This document shows positions 19,842 to 30,019 of a DNA stretch of 64,000 nt, in pieces. The stretch covers positions 1-64,000 of the forward strand of contig JAEUNL010000013.1 of assembly GCA_016791115.1 (NCBI GenBank), in the 5' to 3' direction. Under the pieces are notes generated by a model. That model did not search any database, was not told where the DNA came from, and worked only from the letters and a program-made list of their open reading frames with translations. Source of the stretch: Rhodocyclaceae bacterium. Its GTDB lineage: Bacteria > Pseudomonadota > Gammaproteobacteria > Burkholderiales > Rhodocyclaceae. The translations under genes were made by a program, and so were the position numbers. Position 1 is the stretch's first letter. Each line of letters starts with the position of its first letter.

Positions 19842-20767
19842 ATTTCCAGCAATTGCGCTTCGTGCGCGAAGCGGTGCGCCGCAACTTCAACCTGACCGAC
19901 GTTGCCGCCGCCCTCTATGCGACGCAGCCCGGCGTGAGCCGCGCGATCAAGGAACTCGAAGACGAACTCGGTGTAGAGGTGTTCATTCGCCGTGGCAAGC
20001 GCCTGATCGGCCTGACCGAACCGGGCCGCGCACTGATCGACGTGGTCGACCGCATGCTCACCGACGCGCAGAACCTGCGCAACATCGCGGAGCGGTTCTC
20101 GAACGAGGAGACCGGCAGCCTGGTGCTGGCAACGACGCACACCCAGGCGCGCTATGCGCTGCCGCCGGTGATCAAGCAGTTCAAGGCACGCTATCCGCGC
20201 GTGCATCTGGCACTGCATCAAGGCAGCCCGCAGCAGATCGCCGAAATGGTGTCGAAAGGGGAAGCCGACATCGGTATTTCGACCGAGGCGCTGGACGCCA
20301 GTCCCGAACTCGTCACGTTTCCCTGCTACACCTGGCAGCACGCAGTGATCGTGCCGGCAGGCCATCCCCTGGCGAAAGCATCGCCGCTGACGCTCGAGGC
20401 GATCGCGGAGCATCCGATCATCACCTACGACCACGCCTTCACCGGACGCTCCCACATCGATGCGGCCTTCGCGCGTGCGGGGCTCGCGCCCGACATCGTG
20501 CTCACCGCGATCGATGCGGACGTCATCAAGACCTACGTCGAGGTCGGGCTCGGTATCGGGATCGTGGCATCGATGGCTTTCGACGCGGTGCGCGACCAGA
20601 CGCTGATCAAGGTGGACACCGCGGATCTTTTCGAGCCGAACACGACGCGCCTTGGGGTGCGTCGCGGCAGCTTCCTGCGTAGTTACACCACGGAGTTCAT
20701 TCGGCTGTTTGCACCCGGTGTGACGGAAGGTGATCTCAGGGCGGTGTTCGAACCCGCCACAGCCTGA
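19838..20767 (+). CDS. cysB: LysR-type regulator, CysB family
   Basis: A 309-residue LysR regulator. The N-terminal helix-turn-helix reads [19 protein letters not shown] and [17 protein letters not shown]; the effector domain has [11 protein letters not shown] and TYDHAFTGR, characteristic of CysB/Cbl. It overlaps cysA by four bases and is the last gene of the sulfate uptake cluster. It probably senses O-acetylserine or sulfate status and controls sbp/cysTWA through a site such as 15502-15523. Its 3' end overlaps the convergent M48 gene by 85 bases. Confidence 0.9.
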   Translation: MNFQQLRFVREAVRRNFNLTDVAAALYATQPGVSRAIKELEDELGVEVFIRRGKRLIGLTEPGRALIDVVDRMLTDAQNLRNIAERFSNEETGSLVLATTHTQARYALPPVIKQFKARYPRVHLALHQGSPQQIAEMVSKGEADIGISTEALDASPELVTFPCYTWQHAVIVPAGHPLAKASPLTLEAIAEHPIITYDHAFTGRSHIDAAFARAGLAPDIVLTAIDADVIKTYVEVGLGIGIVASMAFDAVRDQTLIKVDTADLFEPNTTRLGVRRGSFLRSYTTEFIRLFAPGVTEGDLRAVFEPATA

Positions 20768-21915
20768 CCGGGGCGCTCGCGCCGGCGCCGTGCATGGCGA
20801 TGCCGGTGGCGCCATTCGGTCTTTGACGCATGCCACCAGAGCCGGTCGAACGTCGCGGCGAAGGTCGGCAACAGCGGCGCGAAGTAGTGTTCCGCCGCGG
20901 TCGGTGCCGACGACTGGGGCCGGTCCCGCAAGGCCCGCCCGACGCGCAGTGACCCAAGGCGCTCGTGCAGGGTGGGGTGGGTATAGACGTCGGGATCGCC
21001 GTCGTCCTGCAGGTTCATTTCGGCCAGCGCCTCGTCCCGCACGAACCCGGCCTGCATGCCGAGTTGCAGGTCGCGATAGGGGCGGAAGCTCGGGCGCCGG
21101 CGGTGCCGCGACTGTTCCATGACCTTGCTCCAATAGTTCTCGGTCACGAAACGGCCTTTCAGTTCGACCTCGACCAGGGCACCGGCCAGCCGCCGGCCGC
21201 CGATGTGCCAGGCAGCCCAGGCATCGGCTTCGAACTCGTCCAGCCGCGACAGCCGCAGATGATCTTCGATGTCACGGCGCATGGTGCGCGCCAGCAAGCG
21301 CTGTGCGACGGCACCGCCCGGCGTCGGATCGCCGTCGATGCGGTCTTCGACGCGGAGCCACCAGGCGCGCAGATGGGCTGCCCAGGCAGCCAGACCGCGC
21401 CGCTGGGCATGCAGGTGCGCAAGCTCGTGCACCAGCACCGCCGCCAACTGCGCCGGGGTGAGGCTCTCGATGAGGGGCAGGCCGATGAGCAGGAAAGTGC
21501 GCATGCGCCCGAACAAACCATTTTCCGGGCGGCAGACGAGCGCGGCGTTCATATCTGGCGTGACCACGATCTGATCGATGCAGGGTGTCCGCAGGCGGCG
21601 GCTCAGGCGATCGATGCGGCGGCGAAAGCGCGGTGCCAGTTCATCCGGCACGGCGATGCCCCCGGGCTGGGGTTGCGGCGCCCAGAGCCAGTAGAGCGCC
21701 TTGAGGGACAAGCCGGCACTGATGGCGGCGCCGATGAGTATGCTCGCCGCCTCGGCCGGCCCGGCCGTCCAGGGCGTCAAGACTGTCACGAGCGCCACGG
21801 CAACAACGACGCCCATCTGCGCCAGTGCAAGCAGGAAGACGAGGCCACCTGCAGCCCTGAAGGTGAGTTGCCGGCGCAACTCGACGTGGGCGTTCTGGTC
21901 CGGCGCGTCGTACAT
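20683..21915 (-). CDS. M48 family metallopeptidase, membrane-associated
   Basis: A 410-residue zinc peptidase. Two hydrophobic segments follow an N-terminal cytoplasmic tail (FLLALAQMGVVVAVALV and ASILIGAAISAGLSLKALYW). The catalytic motif LVHELAHLHA is HExxH and FEADAWAAWH carries the third ligand Glu. ATG 21915 is chosen because the 60 residues before it look non-coding. The C-terminal region beyond TEWRHRHRH is arginine-rich and antisense to cysB, so it may be a run-through extension. Substrate unknown; members act in membrane-protein quality control. Confidence 0.75.
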   Translation of the reverse strand: MYDAPDQNAHVELRRQLTFRAAGGLVFLLALAQMGVVVAVALVTVLTPWTAGPAEAASILIGAAISAGLSLKALYWLWAPQPQPGGIAVPDELAPRFRRRIDRLSRRLRTPCIDQIVVTPDMNAALVCRPENGLFGRMRTFLLIGLPLIESLTPAQLAAVLVHELAHLHAQRRGLAAWAAHLRAWWLRVEDRIDGDPTPGGAVAQRLLARTMRRDIEDHLRLSRLDEFEADAWAAWHIGGRRLAGALVEVELKGRFVTENYWSKVMEQSRHRRRPSFRPYRDLQLGMQAGFVRDEALAEMNLQDDGDPDVYTHPTLHERLGSLRVGRALRDRPQSSAPTAAEHYFAPLLPTFAATFDRLWWHASKTEWRHRHRHARRRRERPGQAVAGSNTALRSPSVTPGANSRMNSVV

Positions 21916-22121
21916 GGGAAGCGTAAGGGTCCGGTTTGCGGCGAGTTGCGTGTCGCGGATGGCGAGGTTTATACGACATGATGTGCGCCTGCACAATTCG
22001 ACGAAAGTAATAGACCTCGATCGCTTTCGGAGCATCGCCGCGCATCCGCGATCGAGGCGGCGGCGGGGCGGATCGGGCATAATCCGGCGATTCAAACCCG
22101 TTTTCCGGAACCCGGCAGCAG

Positions 22122-23795
<1,674 letters not shown>

Positions 23796-23809
23796 CCGGA
23801 CCGCTGCCG

Positions 23810-24631
23810 ATGCGCACTGAATCGACGGCCGTCGTCGAAATCGCGAACGCCTGCTTCGCCTACGGCGAGCGCGAGGTGCTCAAGGGCATCGACCTCGCCA
23901 TTCCCCGCGGCAAGGTGTCGGCCATACTCGGCACCAGCGGTTGCGGCAAGACCACGCTGTTCAGGTTGATCGGCGGACAACTCAGGCCCTCGCGCGGCAG
24001 TGTGCGCGTGGAAGGCCAGGTGGTGCATGAGCTCGACACGGGTGCGCTGTACGAATTGCGCAAGAAGATGGGCATGATGTTCCAGCAGGGCGGGCTGTTT
24101 TCCGACCTGTCGGTGTTCGAGAATCTTGCCTTCCCGATGCGCGAGCACACCGACCTGCCAGACGAACTGATCCGCGACCTCGTGCTGATGAAGCTGCACG
24201 CGGTCGGCCTGCGCGGCGCGCACACCCTCATGCCGACCGAGCTTTCCGGCGGCATGTCGCGCCGCGTCGCGCTGGCGCGCGCCATCGCGCTCGACCCGAC
24301 GCTGATCATGTACGACGAGCCCTTCGCCGGCCTCGACCCGATTTCGCTCAACGTCATCGCCAACCTGATCCGCACGCTCAACGATGCGCTCGGCGTGACA
24401 TCGATCGTCGTGACTTACGACGTCAGCGAGTCGCTGAAGATCTGTGATCACGTTTTCTTCATCGACGGCGGGCGCATCGTCGCACAAGGGCCGACCAGGG
24501 AGATGGTCGAGTCCGACGATCCTTTCGTGCGCCAGTTCGTGCACGCGGAGGCCGACGGACCGGTTGCCTTCCACTATCCGGCCGGGCCAATCGAGCAGTC
24601 GATCCGGCTCGCCGGCACGCCAGGCGCATGA
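23810..24631 (+). CDS. ABC transporter ATPase, MlaF-like, with atypical H-loop
   Basis: A 273-residue ATPase: Walker A GTSGCGKTT, Q-loop MMFQQGGLFSDLSVFENLAFP, signature LSGGMSRRVALARA, Walker B LIMYDEPFAGLDP. The pattern matches MlaF, the lipid-transport ATPase. Where MlaF has SHD or THD, this protein has VVTYDV, so the switch histidine is Tyr203. No mlaE, mlaD, mlaC or mlaB genes are adjacent, so its partners are elsewhere or different. It overlaps the DUF1178 gene by four bases. Confidence 0.8.
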   Translation: MRTESTAVVEIANACFAYGEREVLKGIDLAIPRGKVSAILGTSGCGKTTLFRLIGGQLRPSRGSVRVEGQVVHELDTGALYELRKKMGMMFQQGGLFSDLSVFENLAFPMREHTDLPDELIRDLVLMKLHAVGLRGAHTLMPTELSGGMSRRVALARAIALDPTLIMYDEPFAGLDPISLNVIANLIRTLNDALGVTSIVVTYDVSESLKICDHVFFIDGGRIVAQGPTREMVESDDPFVRQFVHAEADGPVAFHYPAGPIEQSIRLAGTPGA

Positions 24632-25056
24632 TCGTCCTCAATCTGAGCTGCGCAGGCGATCACCTGTTCGAGGGCTGGTTCCAGTCGTCGAGGGATTTCG
24701 ATGCCCAGCATGCAGCCGGTCAGGTAAGTTGCCCGGTGTGCGGCTCGACGTCCGTCGTTCGGCGGCCGACCGCGCCCTACGTGCAGCGTGGCGAACAGGG
24801 CGTCGCCCAACAGCCGGTGGTCAAGCTGCCGGCGCCGGCGATGCAGGCTGCGATGCTCAAGCTGGTGCGCGAGATGATGGCCGGCGCCGAGAACGTCGGC
24901 AGCGCATTTCCCGAAGAAGCGCGCAAGATCCACTATGGCGAGGCGAAGGAGCGCAGTATCCGCGGCGTCGCCTCACCCCAGGAGGCCAGCGACCTCCTCG
25001 AAGAGGGAATCCTTGTCGTCCCGGTACCGCTCCCGGACGATGATTCGATGCATTGA
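24628..25056 (+). CDS. DUF1178 family protein
   Basis: A 142-residue protein starting MIVLNLSCAGDHLFEGWF, with the zinc-ribbon-like CPVCGS and an alanine/glutamate-rich C-terminus containing FPEEARKIHYGE. This matches DUF1178, a family of unknown function. Four-base overlap with the MlaF-like ATPase suggests coupled expression. Confidence 0.85.
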   Translation: MIVLNLSCAGDHLFEGWFQSSRDFDAQHAAGQVSCPVCGSTSVVRRPTAPYVQRGEQGVAQQPVVKLPAPAMQAAMLKLVREMMAGAENVGSAFPEEARKIHYGEAKERSIRGVASPQEASDLLEEGILVVPVPLPDDDSMH

Positions 25057-25259
25057 GGCGTCGATCCCTCGCTGGTACCCCTCCGGGGGGCCGCATGGAT
25101 AGGTCATCTCAGCGATGCCGTTCACGCACGGCGCGCAGGCATTCGACCACGGCGGCGCCACTGCTGGGCGGCGCGTCAGAAAACAACTGCAGCCTTGCCA
25201 TGCTCAAGGCCCTTCATTCATGCGGACTGTGGGGCATGACGGGCCGGAACGTCCTGTCC

Positions 25260-26408
25260 ATGCGCCTTCGCACGCGGCTTCTTGTGCTGCTTATGCTCGT
25301 GACAGGCCTGTTCGGCAGCTGTGTGGCGGCTGGCGCAACCTCTGCGGCCGCCGTGCCGGCGGCGGATTCACGGCCTGCCGGCGCACTTGTCGTCTATGTC
25401 CGCGAAGGCTGCCCGCATTGCGCGCAGGCCAAGTTGTTCCTCGCTGAAATGCAGGCGGCGCAGCCCGGCCTGCGAGTCGAACTACGCGACATCGACACCG
25501 ATGAAGCCGCGCGGCACGACCTGATCGAAGTCTCGCGCCGCAGCGGCAACTGGCCGCCCGGCGTACCGACCTTCGTGCGTGGCGAACGTGTCGTCGTCGG
25601 TTTCGACGACGCCGAGCACAGCGGCGCGGCAATCCGTGCGCTGCTGGGCGACGCCGAGCCGGGACGCGACAAGGTCGACTCCGCGCTGTTCGGGTCGATC
25701 AGCATCGCGGAACTCGGTTTGCCGCTGTTCACACTCGCGCTCGGCCTGCTCGACGGTTTCAATCCCTGTGCGATGTGGGTGCTGCTGTTCCTGCTCTCGC
25801 TGCTGGTTCGGCTGCGCGACCGCGCGCGCATGGCGCTGATCGCCGGCACTTTCGTGCTGGTCAGCGGCGCCGTGTATTACGCCTTCATGGCTGCCTGGCT
25901 CAACGTCTTTCTGGCGGTCGGCATGTCCGGCACGCTGCGCGGGGCGCTGGCGTGCGCCGCGCTGCTGATTGGCGCGCTCAATGTCAAGGACGCCATTGCC
26001 TGGGGACACGGGCCGAGCCTGTCGATACCGGAAACGGCCAAGCCGGGCATTTATGCCCGCATGCGCGCAGTGGTGCTGGCGCGCGCGCTGCCGGCATCGC
26101 TGGCCGCGGTCGCGCTGCTCGCCGTGCTGGTGAATTTCGTCGAACTGCTGTGCACGGCCGGCTTTCCGGCGATCTACACCGCCGTGCTGGCGCAGCAGGC
26201 GCTGCCGCCGGCGATGCACTACGCCTACCTGCTGCTCTACATCCTCGGTTACATCGCCGACGACAGCCTGATGGTGGCGATCGCCGTCGCTGCGCTCGGC
26301 AGCCGCAAGCTGACCGAGCATGCCGGCCGGTGGCTCAAGCTTCTCAGCGGCGCCGTGATGCTGGCGCTCGGCCTGATGATGTTGCTGCGGCCGCAGTGGG
26401 TGTTCTGA
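25260..26408 (+). CDS. membrane protein with N-terminal glutaredoxin-like domain
   Basis: A 382-residue fusion. A signal or anchor segment (RTRLLVLLMLVTGLFG) is followed by a glutaredoxin-like domain with VYVREGCPHCAQAKLFL (CPHC active site) and the thioredoxin-fold cis-Pro segment PGVPTFVRGERVV. The C-terminal half has about seven hydrophobic segments starting GLLDGFNPCAMWVLLFLL, like CcdA/DsbD-type transporters with the NPC motif. It probably moves reducing equivalents across the inner membrane or reduces a periplasmic thiol. Start choice (25260 versus 25236) is uncertain. Confidence 0.7.
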   Translation: MRLRTRLLVLLMLVTGLFGSCVAAGATSAAAVPAADSRPAGALVVYVREGCPHCAQAKLFLAEMQAAQPGLRVELRDIDTDEAARHDLIEVSRRSGNWPPGVPTFVRGERVVVGFDDAEHSGAAIRALLGDAEPGRDKVDSALFGSISIAELGLPLFTLALGLLDGFNPCAMWVLLFLLSLLVRLRDRARMALIAGTFVLVSGAVYYAFMAAWLNVFLAVGMSGTLRGALACAALLIGALNVKDAIAWGHGPSLSIPETAKPGIYARMRAVVLARALPASLAAVALLAVLVNFVELLCTAGFPAIYTAVLAQQALPPAMHYAYLLLYILGYIADDSLMVAIAVAALGSRKLTEHAGRWLKLLSGAVMLALGLMMLLRPQWVF

Positions 26409-26518
26409 CAGGCGCTGCGGGCGGCGAAATCTCGCGGGAACCGTGAAGCATGTCGCGCCCCGCCGGGCACGCGTTCGGCATCATGCCGCCATCCTTTCCA
26501 TCACGACGGAGACGATCC

Positions 26519-26971
26519 ATGCCGGCAATCATGCACCGCCCGCCACCCCTGGTCGGACAACGCCTTACCGACAGTTGCTGGGCCGCCGTGCTCGAAAGCT
26601 GGTCGCAGACTGCGCCGCCGCCGTTTCCGGTCCAGCAACAGGAAGCATTGATCCAGCGGCATGGGGAAGGGAGAACCGGCGGGATCACGCCCTCGCAGAA
26701 AGTGCCGCTGCTGGCCAGCCAACTCGGACTGGCCTGGAAGGTGGAGCGGGGCGCGCAGATCAACCATTACATCAACCAGCACTTACGCGCCGGGCCGATC
26801 TTCTGCGCGTATCCGATCGGCAACTACTGCCATGCGGTGCTGATCTACGGGGCGGACACCACCGGCCGGATTGCCATCATGGACCCCAACCACGGCGGAC
26901 GGCATACCTCGCATGCCGATACCTGGTTTGCCCGCCGCGGCAACCTGATCCTGATGCGCACGGCACGCTGA
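26519..26971 (+). CDS. small papain-like cysteine protease
   Basis: A 150-residue protein with a papain-like triad order: Cys in LTDSCWAAVLESW, His in GNYCHAVLIYG and Asp/Asn in IMDPNHGG. This resembles the C39/C70-like peptidases. ATG 26519 has a good ribosome site (acggaga); the longer frame from 26450 starts in poor context. No signal peptide is seen and no leader-peptide or ABC-exporter gene is adjacent, so neither bacteriocin processing nor an effector role is supported. Confidence 0.55.
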   Translation: MPAIMHRPPPLVGQRLTDSCWAAVLESWSQTAPPPFPVQQQEALIQRHGEGRTGGITPSQKVPLLASQLGLAWKVERGAQINHYINQHLRAGPIFCAYPIGNYCHAVLIYGADTTGRIAIMDPNHGGRHTSHADTWFARRGNLILMRTAR

Positions 26972-27016
26972 CGGTCCCGCCGATCCCTGCCTCCTTTCCC
27001 GGGGACGAGGGATCGC

Positions 27017-27754
27017 TCAGACGTCCACCACGAACGCGGGGTTGAAGGCGCGGTTTTCGTCCCGGTAGCCCTTCGGGTTGGTCACGATGCGCGTGCCATT
27101 GACCGTGTAGTCCACGCAATGGTGCGTGTGGCCGTGTATCCAGAGGCTCGCCGCGCCCATCAAGTGCGTGAGATCGGATGCGTACGCGGCATTGATGAGC
27201 TTGCCCTCGTGCTTGGGCATCAGGCTCGACGGATGCGGCGCGTGATGCGTGATGACGACCGTCTTGCCGTCGAAGGGCTCGGCCAGCTTGCGCGACAGCC
27301 AGTCAACCGCCTTCAGGTGCAGGCTCACTGTCTGGCCGGGCGTCAGCGTGCGGCCCTGGTCGCCCTGTATGCAGATATAGTCGTTGAGGTGGCGGTCGGC
27401 GTGGGCGGTGACCTCGCCGGATCGCTCGACGCCGTACAGCTCGTAATTGGTCCACAGCGTGGTGCCGAGGAAGCGCACGCCGCCGAGTTGCAATTCGTCG
27501 TTGTCCAGAAGGTGGATGCTGCTGCCGCGTGCCAGCAGGCGCATCGCGGCCGGCAGGGCATGGATGGTTTCGCCGTAGAATTCGTGATTGCCCGGCACGT
27601 AGATCACCGGCAGGCTGCTTCGCGCGAAACGTGCCAAGCCGTTCAGGCCGGGGCTGATGTCGCCGGCCAGGATCAGTACGTCGGCGTCGGTTTGCGGCAC
27701 CTTGAACTCGGTGTCGTACTCGAAATGCAGATCGGAGAGGATGTGAAGCTTCAA
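27017..27754 (-). CDS. calcineurin-like metallophosphoesterase
   Basis: A 245-residue phosphoesterase with the complete metal-binding series: ILSDLHFE, LAGDIS, VPGNHEFYG, VVITHHAPH and IHGHTHH. The natural substrate cannot be predicted. The gene is divergent from pdxH and convergent with the papain-like gene. No signal peptide. Confidence 0.85.
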   Translation of the reverse strand: MKLHILSDLHFEYDTEFKVPQTDADVLILAGDISPGLNGLARFARSSLPVIYVPGNHEFYGETIHALPAAMRLLARGSSIHLLDNDELQLGGVRFLGTTLWTNYELYGVERSGEVTAHADRHLNDYICIQGDQGRTLTPGQTVSLHLKAVDWLSRKLAEPFDGKTVVITHHAPHPSSLMPKHEGKLINAAYASDLTHLMGAASLWIHGHTHHCVDYTVNGTRIVTNPKGYRDENRAFNPAFVVDV

Positions 27755-27921
27755 ACTGCGTTCTTCCAGCGAATGTCGAACAGGGGACCTTTCCGTTTAT
27801 CGGCGCGCCGCGCCGCGGCTGAACGCCTGGCACCGGAACGTCCGCACCCGGCAGCCGCCGACGGCAGACCGCAAGCTCTGCATCCAGCCCGGGCCGGATG
27901 CGCTTGCGGCGCAGGCGGAAA

Positions 27922-28584
27922 ATGAGCAAAACCACCGATACGGCGCGCCTCGACACGAGTTCGCTGCGCAAGGAGTACAGGGAAGGCGCGCTCGACGAGC
28001 GCGACGCGCCGGCTGATCCGATGCCCTTGTTCGCCGCCTGGTTGCGGCAGGCGATCGACGCCGGGCTGACCGAACCCTACGCGATGACCCTCGCGACTTC
28101 GACCCTCGACGGCGTGCCGAGCGCGCGCATCGTACTGCTGCGCTCGGCGGAGGCCGGCCGCTTCACCTTCTACACCAATTACGAAAGCCGCAAGGGGCTG
28201 GAGCTGGCGCTGAACCCCAACGCCAGCCTGTTGTTCTACTGGGCGGATCTGGAACGGCAGGTGCGCATCGACGGTACGATCCGTCAGTGCGAGGCCGCGG
28301 AATCGGACGCCTACTTCGCCTCCCGCCCCTATGCCAACCGCATCGGTGCCTGGGCCAGCCGGCAGAGCCGGGTTATCGAAGGTCGCGAGGGATTGGCTGC
28401 GAAAGTGACCGAATTCGGCATGAAGTACCCGGAAACGGTTCCGCGACCGCCGTACTGGGGCGGCTACCGACTGACTGCGCACAGCATTGAATTCTGGCAG
28501 GGACGACCGAGCCGGCTGCACGACCGCCTGCGATACCGGCAAACGCCGGGGGCGGCATGGACCATCGAACGCCTGTCGCCGTAA
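27922..28584 (+). CDS. pdxH: pyridoxamine 5'-phosphate oxidase
   Basis: A 220-residue FMN enzyme making pyridoxal phosphate. RIVLLRSAEAGRFTFYTNYE (FMN site), RQVRIDG and the C-terminal signature HSIEFWQGRPSRLHDR are present. ATG 27922 has aggcgga before it. Its product is the cofactor of CysK and the C-S lyase encoded upstream. Confidence 0.94.
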   Translation: MSKTTDTARLDTSSLRKEYREGALDERDAPADPMPLFAAWLRQAIDAGLTEPYAMTLATSTLDGVPSARIVLLRSAEAGRFTFYTNYESRKGLELALNPNASLLFYWADLERQVRIDGTIRQCEAAESDAYFASRPYANRIGAWASRQSRVIEGREGLAAKVTEFGMKYPETVPRPPYWGGYRLTAHSIEFWQGRPSRLHDRLRYRQTPGAAWTIERLSP

Positions 28585-28599
28585 CGAATCCCGCATCAT

Positions 28600-28692
28600 A
28601 GTTCAGGACGATTCTTGGAAAACCAATATAACAATATGTTTTTATGAGTATAACACTAACTCAATTCAACCCTGCCCGATTCCACGTCGGGC
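28600..28692. promoter_or_regulatory. AT-rich control region before the recombinase gene
   Basis: Bases 28610-28670 are much more AT-rich than surrounding DNA and contain several TATAAC-like strings. They are followed by a 6-bp inverted repeat GCCCGA-N7-TCGGGC (28674-28692). A promoter and an operator or recombinase site are possible; no duplicated att core was found nearby. Confidence 0.35.
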
Positions 28693-28770
28693 CGCTTCGT
28701 ATTGGGTACGTGAGCGCCCTGCTTGAAGCAAGACCTGCGCCGGCCGCGAGGCGATCCGAGGTTGCCGACC

Positions 28771-30015
28771 ATGGCTGAACCCGTAACGCAGGCTGGCATC
28801 GAGGAATCGCCTGGCGCCACTCTGGTTCCGATCCGGCCGCTCGATGAGCTGACGATCCCGCCCGACATCGACGGACACGACGGAATCAATCGGGCGGACC
28901 GTGCCCGACTGCAGATCACCGCCGCGACGGATGCAGACGCGATACGCTGCTTTCTCGCCGAGTACGACCGTTCGCCGGGCACGCTGCGCATCTACCAGCG
29001 CGAATGCGAGCGGCTCCTGCTGTGGTCGCTGGTCGATTGCGGCAAACCGCTTTCGAGCCTCAACCGACAGGATTTCGAGGGTTACCTCAATTTTCTCGCC
29101 GATCCGCAGCCGGCTTCCCTGTGGTGCGGCCCCAAGGCAGATCGCGTCACGGAAAAGTGGCGACCCTTCGTTGGGCCGCTCTCCGAGAGTGCGGTGCTCA
29201 CCGCGATGGCGGCGATCAATTCGCTGATGCGCTATCTGGTCGATGCCGGCTACCTTGCCGGCAACCCGCTCGGGCTGATCCGCCAGCGGCGGCGCAAACT
29301 GGCGGCGGAGTCCGACGGTCCGATACAGTCCGTCGTCGGCACCGACGAAGTCGAGAAGGTCGAGCGCTTCCTAGACGAGGAAATGTGGCAGGCCGTGACG
29401 AAGGCGATCGAGTCCATGCCGCGCGAGGGCGCGGTGCAGCAGGACGAATACGAGCGCGCACGCTTCATCGCGGCGATTCTCTACATGCTCGCGCCGCGTG
29501 CCGGCGAACTCGAATCGCACCGGATGAACAGCTTTCGCGAGGAACGCGGCCGCTGGTGGTGGCACGTGGTGGGCAAGGGGGGCAAGAAAGCCAAGGTACC
29601 GGTGGCCGACGACATGCTGCAGGCGCTGGTGCGCTACCGCAAACACCTCGGCCTGACCGCCGTGCCGAAGAAGACCGACACCACGCCGCTGCTGGTCTCT
29701 CTGCGCGACCGCAGTCCGATCACCGCGCGCCGGCTCAACCAGATCCTGAAAAGGATCTTCGCCGGCGCGGCAGATCTGCTGCCGCCGCAGTCCGAGCACA
29801 AGCGCGAGAAGCTGCGCGCCGCGTCCGCTCACTGGGGTCGCCATACCGGCATCACCGCCAAGCTCGACAGCGGCATCGGCGAACGCTACGTTCAGAAAGA
29901 TGCGCGACACAGCGACGCGCGTACCACGCGGCGCTACATCCACGAAGAGGAAGAACGATGGCATGACGAGGCGCAGAAGCAGCACCTGCCCTGGGCCCCG
30001 TCCAAGCCGGATTAG
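28771..30015 (+). CDS. tyrosine recombinase/integrase
   Basis: A 414-residue site-specific recombinase. A SAM-like core-binding region (FLAEYDRSPGTLRIYQREC) precedes the catalytic domain with Arg in LAPRAGELESHR, Lys in VVGKGGKKAKVPV, HxxR in HWGRHTGIT, and the nucleophile Tyr in RTTRRYIH after DARHSD. The likely start is ATG 28771; TTG 28723 is an alternative. No phage, transposon or tRNA gene is next to it, so it may be a remnant of, or a resident, chromosomal recombinase. Confidence 0.8.
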   Translation: MAEPVTQAGIEESPGATLVPIRPLDELTIPPDIDGHDGINRADRARLQITAATDADAIRCFLAEYDRSPGTLRIYQRECERLLLWSLVDCGKPLSSLNRQDFEGYLNFLADPQPASLWCGPKADRVTEKWRPFVGPLSESAVLTAMAAINSLMRYLVDAGYLAGNPLGLIRQRRRKLAAESDGPIQSVVGTDEVEKVERFLDEEMWQAVTKAIESMPREGAVQQDEYERARFIAAILYMLAPRAGELESHRMNSFREERGRWWWHVVGKGGKKAKVPVADDMLQALVRYRKHLGLTAVPKKTDTTPLLVSLRDRSPITARRLNQILKRIFAGAADLLPPQSEHKREKLRAASAHWGRHTGITAKLDSGIGERYVQKDARHSDARTTRRYIHEEEERWHDEAQKQHLPWAPSKPD

Positions 30016-30019
30016 CGTC

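Noticed and set aside
26519-26971. Bacteriocin leader peptidase
   Set aside because: No ABC exporter, precursor peptide or double-glycine leader near it.
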